NCBI GenBank assembly: GCA_022828135.1
Contig: JAJEJB010000015.1
Location: 17,484 to 81,483 of the forward strand
Source: Acidimicrobiia bacterium
Lineage (GTDB): Bacteria > Actinomycetota > Acidimicrobiia > Acidimicrobiales > Aldehydirespiratoraceae
Length of the DNA stretch: 64,000 nt
Reading direction: 5' to 3'
The notes under the pieces were generated by a model, which did not search any database, was not told the DNA's origin, and saw only the letters and a program-made list of their open reading frames with translations. Shown piece by piece: positions 54,254-62,732 of the stretch (position 1 is its first letter; every line of letters begins with the position of its first letter). Made by a program: the position numbers and the translations under genes.

Positions 54254-54904
54254 CTACGCTTCTTCAAGCCGCTGGAACGGTGTGATGCTCACCTCGCCGC
54301 TCGGAGGGATTTGGGCGATGTACAGCATGTTGTCGCTTCGTATCGCAATCTTGTGATGCGTTACCAGACCAATGATCTTGCTCGTCCACAGAGGAGCATT
54401 TCGCTCGTAGAACTCGATTTCGCAGGGCGTGCCTAGAGGATTACGAGCGTGAAGTACTCGGCCTAGCCGCCCGTAGACCTCCTTGAACTCTGCCCGGCTT
54501 AGCCACTCGTCTGCTGGGCGTGTTACCCACTCACCAAGATATTGGTCGGGGGGAAGGCCCATCGCTCTGCTTGCCGGGTCAAGTTCCCCCGGCACCAGTA
54601 CCAACGGTTGCGGGTAGCAGTCAGGGACAATGTTATCCAGGCGCTTCAAGATGACCTCGGCGTGATATTCCTTCTCTATTGTCTTTGGCAGCGAATCAAG
54701 TTGCTCGCCGTTGGCAACGAGGCATGCCAGTGCGATGTTCTCAAGGCTCATTCTGATTTGTAGGCAGATGGACTCAATCCAGGTCCAATTGTACATGCCA
54801 CGGCCAGGATTAGCTGCAAACGCTCTAATGAACTCAGTGCGGCGCCATATCTCGGCCATCAACTCGCGGTACATGCCGGTGCTGTCTGGGGTCATCGTCC
54901 TCAA
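54254..54904 (-). CDS. Unknown protein in defence island, 216 aa
   Basis: I do not recognise a family. It is mostly helical at the N-terminus (ELMAEIWRRTEFIRAF, SICLQIRMSLENIALACLV), then beta-rich. A stretch YGRLGRVLHARNP contains R-x5-H, the spacing of HEPN RNases, but this is too short to be a firm call. It is on the opposite strand to its neighbours and has a low GC content. The 224-nt gap on its left and the 254-nt gap on its right hold no clear gene. The start is uncertain: TTG at 54904 or ATG at 54895. Confidence 0.6.
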   Translation of the reverse strand: MRTMTPDSTGMYRELMAEIWRRTEFIRAFAANPGRGMYNWTWIESICLQIRMSLENIALACLVANGEQLDSLPKTIEKEYHAEVILKRLDNIVPDCYPQPLVLVPGELDPASRAMGLPPDQYLGEWVTRPADEWLSRAEFKEVYGRLGRVLHARNPLGTPCEIEFYERNAPLWTSKIIGLVTHHKIAIRSDNMLYIAQIPPSGEVSITPFQRLEEA

Positions 54905-55146
54905 CAGTTCTCTCGTGGCCGTCGCTGGTTAGGCCGGTCCTCGCCACCGTAGCGGCAACCGTACAAGCCGCTGCGGCGCTGACGGGCAGCAGTATCGCTA
55001 GCAGCCAGACGGGCTGGGTGATCGCGGCCAGCAGCGCCCACGATCCGCTCGTGGCAGTCGCTGTCCGCTCGAACCAATGTCGTGACTAAAACTTGATTGT
55101 GCCTATTTTTCAATACATGCCATCATAACATGTCTTAGATGTTGAT

Positions 55147-55152
55147 TAAACT
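55147..55152 (+). promoter_or_regulatory. Leaderless -10 element of the RNA ligase gene
   Basis: TAAACT ends 6 nt before the ATG at 55159. The upstream 60 nt are AT-rich, and ACATG at about 55115 and CATGT at about 55129 form an inverted repeat that could be an operator. Confidence 0.5.
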
Positions 55153-55158
55153 TGGATC

Positions 55159-56358
55159 ATGGCTGAACTGAAGGATGTCTGCGACCCCGCTCTTGTCGAC
55201 GCGGCCATCGGCGAGAGGCTCGTGTCGGTTCAGAAGGACGGACGGCTGAGGATCCTGAACTACACGGCCAAGGCGACGTATTCGAGGGCCTGGAACGAGG
55301 CGATGGTTGCGTGCCGAGGCCTCATCCTCGACGACGCTGGCCGGGTAGTAGCCCGGCCGTTCCCGAAGTTCTTCGGGCCATCGGAGCCGGATGCTCCTGC
55401 TATCCCTTCGGCAGCACCGATGGAGATCACCGCGAAACTGGACGGGTCGCTTGGAATCGCCTACACCCACCCCGAGGGTGAGGTCCGCCTGGCGACACGG
55501 GGATCGATGATTTCCCACCAAGCCACCGAGGCGACCCGCATCTGGCACGAGAAGTACCGCCGCGTCGCCATTCCCGAGGGCACCACTCCCCTGTTCGAGA
55601 TCATCTACCCCGACAACCGAGTGGTACTCGACTACGGGGACATGCGAGACCTCGTCCTCATCGCCCTGATCGACATCGAGACCGGTGCCGACATCGACAC
55701 AGCCTGCCTTGAATGGCCCGGGCCTCGGGCCGAGGCGGTGAGCTTTGCCGACTTCGGATCCCTGATGGACCACATGGCCTCGGCCGACGAGTTCGACCGC
55801 GAGGGCTACGTGGCTCGATTCGCGACCGACGAGTCCCGGCCTCACACCCGCTTCAAGTTGAAGTTTCCCGCCTATGTGGCCGCCCACCGCGTGATCTTCG
55901 GGCTTACCCCAGCGCGGATCTGGGAGGCGGCGGCCGTGCGTGCCGCGGCTCGCGCCGGAGTGTCAGCCAAGGCCATGGCGGCACGTCTCAGACTCTCCCC
56001 CGAGACGGTCGCCGGGCTGCTCGGCCATGGCGAAGACCCGGTAGAGGGACTGCGCGCCACCCTCCCCGAGGAGTTCCTGCCGTGGTACGACGCCACGGTC
56101 ACGGACGCCACAGCCCGAGCCGACGAGCGGATACGCCTCTACGAGTCCCTAACCCTCCAAGCGGCTGCGGACGCGCCCGACAACTCCGCTCGCGCCTTTG
56201 CGGCAGCCGCACAGCGCCTCGCCACCGACAACGATGTACATCCCGGTCCGATCTTCGCCCTCCGCGACAGGCGAGCCGACGCCCGACTCTCAATATGGGC
56301 CCAAACCAAGCCAACCGGCCTGGCGACCGGGCCTGCAACCCAGCAGTCCGTGCGATGA
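55159..56358 (+). CDS. T4 Rnl1-like RNA ligase
   Basis: A 399-residue ATP-dependent RNA ligase. The nucleophile Lys 93 lies in motif I (TAKLDGSLGI), just after RGLILDDAGRVVARPFPKFF. The later motifs are LFEIIYPDNRVV (IIIa), EGYVARF (IV) and RFKLKF (V). The C-terminal 130 residues are helical, in place of the T4 Rnl1 tRNA-binding domain. Rnl1 enzymes seal broken tRNA loops in phage T4. It sits directly before RloA and RloB in the same direction, 74 nt away, and has its own leaderless promoter. A role in repair of RNA cut by a neighbouring toxin is possible but not shown. Confidence 0.87.
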   Translation: MAELKDVCDPALVDAAIGERLVSVQKDGRLRILNYTAKATYSRAWNEAMVACRGLILDDAGRVVARPFPKFFGPSEPDAPAIPSAAPMEITAKLDGSLGIAYTHPEGEVRLATRGSMISHQATEATRIWHEKYRRVAIPEGTTPLFEIIYPDNRVVLDYGDMRDLVLIALIDIETGADIDTACLEWPGPRAEAVSFADFGSLMDHMASADEFDREGYVARFATDESRPHTRFKLKFPAYVAAHRVIFGLTPARIWEAAAVRAAARAGVSAKAMAARLRLSPETVAGLLGHGEDPVEGLRATLPEEFLPWYDATVTDATARADERIRLYESLTLQAAADAPDNSARAFAAAAQRLATDNDVHPGPIFALRDRRADARLSIWAQTKPTGLATGPATQQSVR

Positions 56359-56432
56359 GCGCAGGACGTCTCTGAGAGCCCAGATGGGCACCTAAAGTTG
56401 GAAAATCGCAAACTATCTGCGATATTAGTGAT

Positions 56433-57791
56433 ATGGACATGCATGATCCAGAGTCACGGCCCTCGGTTCTTCTTGCGTTCCGAGCCGAAAACGTCCGCTC
56501 GTTCAAGGAAGAGATCGAGCTATCAATGCTCGCCACCGCCATGGCCGAGAAGCAGTACGTCTTCGACATTCCGTGGCGCGAGGGAGGAACGCCAGTGAGC
56601 GTGCTCCCCGGTGCCGGTGTCTTCGGAGCCAACGCTTCAGGCAAGAGCAATCTGCTCAAGGTCATGGCCGACATGCGGCGGCACGTCCTCGGCTCCTTTC
56701 GGTCCGGCATCCCCGGCGGCGGCATCATCCGCGACCCATTCCGGCTCGACGAGCCATCGGCCGAGCAGCCGTCGCGCTTCGAGATCGACATCGTGCTGAA
56801 TGGCGTGCGCCACGAATACGGTATGGAGCTGGACGACAACCGGGTGGTGCAAGAGTGGGCCTACCAGTACCCCAAGGGCAAGGCCAGGTTGCTGTTCGAC
56901 CGCCAAGGCGACGACATCCGCCTAGGCACTGCCGAGCGCTCCCGTAGCAAGGCAGTGCTCGACCTATTGCGCCCGAACGCCCTTCTCCTGTCCACCGCGG
57001 CTGCTGCTGGGCATCCCGCCCTGGTGCCGCTGCATCGCTGGTTCCAACGCAACCTCAGATTTGCCGAGGCTGATTCACGCTCGGCCCGCCAAGTGCTGAC
57101 GGCCAAGATGCTTGGCGACAAGGCTCAGAGGGAGGCTGTCCTTCGGATGCTCCGCGCTGCCGACCTCGGCATCACTGGCGTCCGCACGCACGCGCTGGAC
57201 CCGGCCTTTCAGGAGAGACTCCGTCGTGCGCTCCCTATCCTGATGGGGACCGAGGAGGAATCCGCGGAAGACGATCATCCGTTCCTCAAGGGTCTGGACG
57301 AATTGACCGGCGTCAACCTCCTCCACCGTGGCGCTGACGCCGACATCGAACTCGACGCCGAAGAGGAATCCCTCGGAACCCTGGTCTGGTTCGGCTTGGT
57401 GGGTCCGGCAATTGACTCTCTCGGGAGAGGCACGGTGCTGTTGGTCGACGAACTGGACGCAAGCCTGCACCCCGACCTTGTAGAGCGCCTAGTTCGGATG
57501 TTCCAGAATCCAGAGAAGAACCCAAGGCGAGCACAACTTGTGTTCAACTCACATGACACAACGCTGCTCGGCGGCGCCGTCGACAACCGGCTGCTCGGAC
57601 GTGACCAGATCTGGTTCACCCAGAAGCTCAACGACGGCCGCAGCCAGCTCTACCCCCTCACCCGCTTCGACCCCCGCAAGCAGGAGGCCGTAGGCAAGCG
57701 CTATCTCGGTGGTTGGTACGGCGCCAAGCCCATCCTCGCGCCCGGCGAATTCGACTCCGTCGTTGACTCAGTCCTATCGGAGAACAGTTGA
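56433..57791 (+). CDS. rloA: RloA-like AAA/ABC-type ATPase (AbiL system)
   Basis: A 452-residue SMC/ABC-like ATPase. Walker A is GANASGKS at 65-72, the switch and signature region reads EEESLGTLVW, Walker B is VLLVDELDASLHP and the last motif is FNSHDTTLL. This is the AAA_15-type ATPase found in RloA and AbiLi. It would sense phage infection and control its partner, RloB. Gene pairs of this sort are often next to type I restriction genes, as here. The start is an ATG with no clear ribosome binding site. Confidence 0.83.
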   Translation: MDMHDPESRPSVLLAFRAENVRSFKEEIELSMLATAMAEKQYVFDIPWREGGTPVSVLPGAGVFGANASGKSNLLKVMADMRRHVLGSFRSGIPGGGIIRDPFRLDEPSAEQPSRFEIDIVLNGVRHEYGMELDDNRVVQEWAYQYPKGKARLLFDRQGDDIRLGTAERSRSKAVLDLLRPNALLLSTAAAAGHPALVPLHRWFQRNLRFAEADSRSARQVLTAKMLGDKAQREAVLRMLRAADLGITGVRTHALDPAFQERLRRALPILMGTEEESAEDDHPFLKGLDELTGVNLLHRGADADIELDAEEESLGTLVWFGLVGPAIDSLGRGTVLLVDELDASLHPDLVERLVRMFQNPEKNPRRAQLVFNSHDTTLLGGAVDNRLLGRDQIWFTQKLNDGRSQLYPLTRFDPRKQEAVGKRYLGGWYGAKPILAPGEFDSVVDSVLSENS

Positions 57792-58411
57792 GCCGGCGAC
57801 CGCCGCGACGGCCGCGGTCGCTTGGACGGGCGTCCCCGGGCAGCGCGCCGCGGCAGATCGCGGTATTCGCCGAAGGAAGCAAGACGGAGCCGGACTACCT
57901 CGCTTACTGGCACCGAGCCAACCGCGACCGTGTGCAGGTAGTCATCGATGGCGGACTCGGCGCTCCAATGACGGTCGTCGACCGTGCAGCCGACCAGAAA
58001 CGTCAAGAAGCGAAGGAGGCTAGGCGCGGGCGCGGCCGTGCCAGCAACGAGTACTGGTGCGTATTCGACGTCGACCAGCATCCAAACGTGGGCCAGGCCA
58101 TCGACAAGGCTCTAGCCAACGGCATCAGCATGGCCATGTCCAACCCCTGCATCGAGCTCTGGTTCATTCTCCACTTCCAAGACCAGTCCGCCCACATCGA
58201 GAGAGGCGATGCACAGACGGTCTCCAAGGAGTTGCTCAGGTGCGACAAGGCCCTCGACAGTGCGGCGCTTAGCGAGTTGATGGAGCGGTTCCCGGAAGCG
58301 AAGGTACGAGCTGTGGCCCTCGACAACAAGCATCTGGGCGACGATCGAGCCGCTGGATCAAATCCGAGCAGCGGAATGTGGCGGCTCATCGACCGGATCA
58401 CCGGAGGTTGA
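57788..58411 (+). CDS. rloB: RloB-like Toprim-type effector (AbiL system)
   Basis: A 207-residue protein of the RloB/AbiLii family. The Toprim-like acidic residues are Glu 29 in FAEGSKTEPDYL and the D-x-D pair in VFDVDQH (94, 96), followed by SNPCIELWFILHF, a signature of the family. It probably acts as a nucleic-acid-cleaving or -modifying effector; the target is not established. The TTG start overlaps the rloA stop by 4 nt (TTGA), with GGAG 5 nt upstream. Confidence 0.85.
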   Translation: MSRRPPRRPRSLGRASPGSAPRQIAVFAEGSKTEPDYLAYWHRANRDRVQVVIDGGLGAPMTVVDRAADQKRQEAKEARRGRGRASNEYWCVFDVDQHPNVGQAIDKALANGISMAMSNPCIELWFILHFQDQSAHIERGDAQTVSKELLRCDKALDSAALSELMERFPEAKVRAVALDNKHLGDDRAAGSNPSSGMWRLIDRITGG

Positions 58412-58903
58412 GTGTCGGACCGGCGTGAGCAGCGATTCGTGGGGGTGCTCCATGAGTTGCCCTCGAGTTACCCGCACATCATGAACGTGGCTTTGGACGT
58501 GCCGGCTCAGGTGTCTGATGCGTTCGGGCTGCGGGGCCATGTTCCGGTCGTGGGCACTGCCGACGGGGCCGAACTCACTGCGACGCTCGTGCCGGTCGGC
58601 GGTGGGCGCCACCGGCTGTTTCTCAACGGCGCGGTCCGGGGCGCCATCGGCAAGGGCGCTGGCGATTCGGTTGAGATCCGGATCCGTCTCGACCGCAGTG
58701 ACCGCACGCCCGAGACACCGTCGGACCTGCAGGAGGCTTTGGCCAGCGGTGGTGCGTCAGCGGCGTGGGAGGCATTGGCGCCGTCGAGGCGCAAGGAGTT
58801 GTTGGTGTGGCTGGCCGACGCCAAACGGGAACAGACCCGGGCCGCTCGCATCGGCCGCATCGTGCGGACTGCCCTCACCGAGGGCACACCCCGTCTGGGA
58901 TAG
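58412..58903 (+). CDS. DUF1905/YdeI family protein
   Basis: A 163-residue protein with an N-terminal DUF1905 beta domain (LFLNGAVRGAIGKG, SVEIRIRLD) and a C-terminal YdeI/OmpD-associated helix pair (APSRRKELLVWLADAKREQTR). The GTG start directly abuts the rloB stop, so it may be co-transcribed by chance; the family occurs widely outside defence loci. No function is assigned. Confidence 0.78.
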   Translation: MSDRREQRFVGVLHELPSSYPHIMNVALDVPAQVSDAFGLRGHVPVVGTADGAELTATLVPVGGGRHRLFLNGAVRGAIGKGAGDSVEIRIRLDRSDRTPETPSDLQEALASGGASAAWEALAPSRRKELLVWLADAKREQTRAARIGRIVRTALTEGTPRLG

Positions 58904-58911
58904 CGGATGGC

Positions 58912-59517
58912 TCAGGTCCGGCCGGGGCGGGCTTCGACTATCTGACTGTCGTCGTCGTAGACCTGCCACTGGCCGCTCCGGGCGTGCCAGAACAGGCGGC
59001 CCGTGAGCCGTTCGAGGGCGAGGCCGTAGCAGTGGAAGTTGGTCGCCGCGCCCTCGATGTGGATCGAGTGGACGTCGTCGCGGAGCATCGCCACACCGGT
59101 ACCCCGCTCGACCATCACCTCGCGCTGCACATCAGGCTCGTCTCGGCCTGCGCACGGGCCGTACAGGCGGCTCAGCTCCTGCCCGCGCATCCCTACGATC
59201 ACCGCCCAGGTCCTGTGCTCGTGCGGCGGTGCCGACGTTCCGTCGCCCACGCACTGGACGTACAACGCCAGCTCGTCGTCGTCGTTCTGCGCGATCCGGT
59301 AGCTCACTGAGGCGCCCGGAGCATCTGGGGGTGGGAAGTCCTCGTCACTGAAGAGATCGTCGCGCTCGGCCAACTCAAGCAGCCGCTCCTTGATGCGCTC
59401 CAGGCCGGCCCGGTCGATGCCCCCGTGCTCGCGGCCGTGTGCGTCGATCTTGGCGATGTCGTCCATGGCATCGGCGACCGCTGCGGCTCGCTCGGCTGCC
59501 CGGTCTGTCTCGCTCAT
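58912..59517 (-). CDS. Cupin, cysteine-dioxygenase-like
   Basis: A 201-residue cupin. Metal-binding histidines lie in PPHEHRTWAVIVG and VHSIHIEG, the order of cysteine dioxygenase type I proteins. The first 60 residues are helical. It could oxidise a thiol such as cysteine or 3-mercaptopropionate. The ATG follows GAGGGGGAG. It overlaps nothing and is divergent from the Nudix gene. Confidence 0.75.
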   Translation of the reverse strand: MSETDRAAERAAAVADAMDDIAKIDAHGREHGGIDRAGLERIKERLLELAERDDLFSDEDFPPPDAPGASVSYRIAQNDDDELALYVQCVGDGTSAPPHEHRTWAVIVGMRGQELSRLYGPCAGRDEPDVQREVMVERGTGVAMLRDDVHSIHIEGAATNFHCYGLALERLTGRLFWHARSGQWQVYDDDSQIVEARPGRT

Positions 59518-59573
59518 GGCTCCCCCTCGGCTGGACCCTCGTATGCATCGTATTGTCGGGGATCACAGCACGT

Positions 59574-60047
59574 ATGGCAAGCAAGAGAAGCGCCGGCCTG
59601 ATACTTCACCGACGGAACGCCGACGGTGCGGTCGAAGTGCTGCTGGTGCATCCCGGCGGGCCTTTCTGGGCCGGCAAGGACGCCCACGCCTGGTCGATCC
59701 CCAAAGGTGAGTACGCCGAAGGCGAGGATGCCGAGACGGTGGCCCTGCGGGAGTTCGAGGAGGAGTTGGGATCGCCGCCGCCGGAAGGATCGAGGCTCTT
59801 CCTCGGTGAGTTCGGTCCAACCAGCCGCAAACGGATCAGCGCATGGGTGATCGAGGCGGACTTCGACGCCACGCACGTGGTCAGCAACACCTTCGAGCTC
59901 GAATGGCCTCCCGGCTCGGGCCAGGTCCACGAGTACCCCGAGGTGGACAAGGCGGCGTGGTGGACGATCGACACGGCTCGTACGAAGCTGCACAAGGGTC
60001 AGGCGCCGATACTCGATGCCTTGCTCGCCGTAGTCTCGCATCCGTGA
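59574..60047 (+). CDS. Nudix hydrolase
   Basis: A 157-residue Nudix enzyme. The Nudix box starts KGEYAEGED and ends REFEEELG, with all canonical glutamates present. It resembles the actinobacterial diadenosine or NTP hydrolases with the LVHPGGPFW start. I chose the ATG giving MASKRSAGLILHRR because it fits family N-termini. Its stop overlaps the next gene's GTG by 3 nt, so the two are coupled although functionally unrelated on the face of it. Confidence 0.85.
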   Translation: MASKRSAGLILHRRNADGAVEVLLVHPGGPFWAGKDAHAWSIPKGEYAEGEDAETVALREFEEELGSPPPEGSRLFLGEFGPTSRKRISAWVIEADFDATHVVSNTFELEWPPGSGQVHEYPEVDKAAWWTIDTARTKLHKGQAPILDALLAVVSHP

Positions 60048-61351
60048 GCTCCCTGCGCCCCAAGATCATGGCCGGGGATGGCTGCCGGCTGGCAGCGGTC
60101 TTGTCCGTCGTGGCCGCCGCGGCCCTCGTAGCCGGAGCATGCAGCGGCAGCGACGACGGCGAGGCTGGCGACGCTCTGGGCGACGGGTCGCTCGGGGTCG
60201 TAGAGGTCGGCCGGGGGGAGGCCATCCAGATCCGGTCGGTCCTCACGCTGAGCGGCGACCCGAATTCCGGTCCGACGAGCGAGAAGGCCGTGCGACTCGC
60301 CGTGAGCCACTACGGGACGATCCACGGTTTCGACGTGGATCTCGGCACACCGGTCGACGACGGCTGCTCGCCCGAGGGCGGCGAACGGGCCGGAGCCGAG
60401 ATCGCCGCCGATGCCGACGTGATCGGCGTGATCGGCACGACGTGCTCTGCGGCCGCGGTCACCGCCGCTCCGCTGGTGACTAGCGCCAACAAGGTGATGA
60501 TCTCCCCGTCGAACACCTCCCCCCGACTCACTTCCGACCTGGCCGGCAACCCGAGCTCCGACCACCACGAGGGCTACTACCGCACTGCGGACAACGATCT
60601 GTACCAGGCAAGGACGATGGCGCAGTTCCTCCGCGAGGAGAAGGACGTCGACGCGGTCGCAGCTATCCACAACGGCGACGCCTATTCCCAGAGTCTCGCA
60701 GAGGCGTTCGCCGCGTCCTTCGAAGAGCTCGGCGGCTCGGTCACCGGCATCGGCGTGGTCGCCCGCGACGAGACCGACCTGGTGCCGACGCTCACCGACC
60801 TCGCAGGCGGCTCGCCGGAGGCGCTGTTCTTTCCCGTCTCGCGGACGGTGGGCGCCGCCATCGTGCAGCAACTGCCGGACGTGCCAGGCCTCGACGGCGT
60901 GCTTCGGCTCTCCGGCGACGGGCTGCTGTCGGACGCCTTCTTGGGACTGGAGGAGTCCGAGGGGATGTTCTTGTCCGGGCCGAACCTCAGCTATGGCACG
61001 AACGCCAACGAGAGCACCGGCAGGGACAGCACCGACCTGCTGTCCGAGTACAAGGACGCCTATGGCACAGCGCCAGAGGCGGCTTTCTGGGCGCACGCCT
61101 ACGATGCGGCCACCCTGCTGCTCGAGGCGATAGAGGCGGCCTCGCGGCCCGAGGGTGAGTCTCTCGTGGTCGACTTGGCGGGAGTGCGCGAGTACCTCGA
61201 CGGCGTGTCCGGATACGGCGGGATCATCGGGTCGATCAGCTGCGACGACTTCGGCGACTGCGGCGTGCGGCGGATAGCCGTCGTCGAACATCTCGATTCC
61301 GGCGATCCGGTCGCCACTCGGTCCAACACCGTCTACGAGTACGCCCCCTAG
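60044..61351 (+). CDS. Branched-chain amino acid ABC transporter substrate-binding lipoprotein
   Basis: A 435-residue periplasmic-binding protein of the Leu/Ile/Val family. The signal peptide ends LVAGAC (Cys 33), a lipobox, then a Ser/Asp/Gly linker. The ligand-binding fold shows VIGVIGTTCSAAAVTAAPLV and YYRTADNDLYQ. No permease or ATPase genes are next to it, so the transporter partners are elsewhere or it has a sensing role. The GTG overlaps the Nudix stop. Confidence 0.85.
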   Translation: MSSLRPKIMAGDGCRLAAVLSVVAAAALVAGACSGSDDGEAGDALGDGSLGVVEVGRGEAIQIRSVLTLSGDPNSGPTSEKAVRLAVSHYGTIHGFDVDLGTPVDDGCSPEGGERAGAEIAADADVIGVIGTTCSAAAVTAAPLVTSANKVMISPSNTSPRLTSDLAGNPSSDHHEGYYRTADNDLYQARTMAQFLREEKDVDAVAAIHNGDAYSQSLAEAFAASFEELGGSVTGIGVVARDETDLVPTLTDLAGGSPEALFFPVSRTVGAAIVQQLPDVPGLDGVLRLSGDGLLSDAFLGLEESEGMFLSGPNLSYGTNANESTGRDSTDLLSEYKDAYGTAPEAAFWAHAYDAATLLLEAIEAASRPEGESLVVDLAGVREYLDGVSGYGGIIGSISCDDFGDCGVRRIAVVEHLDSGDPVATRSNTVYEYAP

Positions 61352-61354
61352 GTC

Positions 61355-62143
61355 GTGGCCCTGGCGCAGCGGGCGCGGCTCCGGATCCGGGCTGAGGAGC
61401 ACACTGGCCCTACCGCCGATCTGGCCCCGGGATGCGTGCAGGCCAACCTGGTGGTGCTGCCCCGGGCGGTCGCCTCCGACTTCGTGACGTTCGCGGCCCG
61501 CAATCCTGAGCCTTGCCCCGTCGTGGAGGTGGTGGAGCATGGCACCGAGGCGGCGCTCTCGGCGCCGGGCAGTGACCTGCGCACCGACGTTCCCCGGTAC
61601 CGGCTGTTCGTCGACGGCGTCCACACCGACTCGGCCACCGACGCCACCGTCTGGTGGCGAGACGATCTGGTGTCGGTGCTGCTGGGATGCAGCTTCAGCT
61701 TCGAGGCCGCTCTGATGCGGGCAGGGCTGCCCGTCCGCCACATCGAGCAGGGCTGCAACGTGCCCATGTACATCACCGACCGCCAGTGCAAGCCGGCCGG
61801 GGACTTCGCCGGACCGCTGGTGGTGTCGATGCGGCCCATGCCCGCCGAGTCGGTCGAGCAGGCCCGGCGGATTACTGAGGCCTACCCGCAGGCCCACGGC
61901 GGACCGGTCCAGGCCGGCGACCCCGTCGGGCTAGGCATCTTGGACCTGAACACGCCGGACTTCGGCGAGCCGGTCGATATCTACGACGGCGAGGTGCCCA
62001 TGTTCTGGGCCTGCGGTGTCACCCCGCAGCTGGCCATCGCCAACGCCGCCCCCGAGATCGCCATCACCCACGAACCCGGCCACATGTTCATCACCGACCT
62101 GCCCGCCGACCCGAGCCCGCCACACGATCCGAAATCCCTGTAG
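61355..62143 (+). CDS. Putative hydro-lyase, DUF1445 family
   Basis: A 262-residue protein of the DUF1445 family, with the D-glutamate-cyclase-like pattern: TADLAPGCVQANLVVLP, FAARNPEPCPVVEV and RHIEQGCNVPMYIT. It starts with GTG 3 nt after the lipoprotein stop, which suggests one transcript with the substrate-binding protein. The family includes likely hydro-lyases; the substrate is unknown. Confidence 0.82.
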   Translation: MALAQRARLRIRAEEHTGPTADLAPGCVQANLVVLPRAVASDFVTFAARNPEPCPVVEVVEHGTEAALSAPGSDLRTDVPRYRLFVDGVHTDSATDATVWWRDDLVSVLLGCSFSFEAALMRAGLPVRHIEQGCNVPMYITDRQCKPAGDFAGPLVVSMRPMPAESVEQARRITEAYPQAHGGPVQAGDPVGLGILDLNTPDFGEPVDIYDGEVPMFWACGVTPQLAIANAAPEIAITHEPGHMFITDLPADPSPPHDPKSL

Positions 62144-62178
62144 AAAAGGACGCATACGGTCCCCAACGACAGGGATTT
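62132..62178 (+). terminator. 10-bp inverted repeat across the DUF1445 stop
   Basis: AAATCCCTGT (62132-62141) pairs with ACAGGGATTT (62169-62178). An inner stem GGAC (62148-62151) with GTCC (62159-62162) lies in the loop. It spans the end of the DUF1445 gene and precedes the PPOX gene by 21 nt. No T-run follows; a terminator or a structured leader of the next gene are both possible. Confidence 0.4.
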
Positions 62179-62199
62179 GAGGGACGGCTGGGAGGTGCC

Positions 62200-62631
62200 A
62201 TGCGGGAGATGACCACCGACGAGGCACTGGAGTTCCTCGCCACCGGAACTCGAACGGCCAAAGTGGCTTGGGTCGCCTCCGACGGACGGCCTCACGTGGC
62301 ACCCATCTGGTTCATCGTCGAGGGCAGCGACATCCTGTTCAACACCGGCGCCGGAGCGGGCAAGGCACGAGCCATGCAGCGCGATCCCCGCATCTCGCTG
62401 GTCGTGGATGTCGAGGAGCCGCCCTACGCCTTCGTGAAGGTCGACGGGACCGTGGAGCTCACCGAGGACCCGGACGAGCTGCTACGGGTCGCGACCGTCA
62501 TCGGCGGGCGCTATATGGGCGCCGATCAGGCCGAGGCCTACGGGGCCCGCAATGGTGTGCCCGGAGAGTGTCTGGTGCGGGTGCGGCCTACGAGCATCGC
62601 CGGCTTCGACGGCATCGCCGACTGGGACTGA
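62200..62631 (+). CDS. PPOX-class F420-dependent oxidoreductase
   Basis: A 143-residue split beta-barrel flavin/F420 protein. Recognisable parts are TRTAKVAWVASDGRPHVAPIWF and the C-terminal beta strands. Such proteins reduce small molecules with F420H2 or haem. The ATG has GGGAGGTG upstream. F420 use is inferred from the family. Confidence 0.85.
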   Translation: MREMTTDEALEFLATGTRTAKVAWVASDGRPHVAPIWFIVEGSDILFNTGAGAGKARAMQRDPRISLVVDVEEPPYAFVKVDGTVELTEDPDELLRVATVIGGRYMGADQAEAYGARNGVPGECLVRVRPTSIAGFDGIADWD

Positions 62632-62732
62632 GCGCCGAACAGGCTGACCCGCGCCCATCACACGAGGTGGATCGCGGTACGAGCCGGGACGGGCACCGAC
62701 AGCCAGGCGACGGGGAGACCCAGAGGCGCCGC

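Noticed and set aside
54039..54267. Short open frames on both strands between tcmP and the unknown gene
   Set aside because: No start signal, overlapping one another, and no family pattern; perhaps remnants of a decayed gene.
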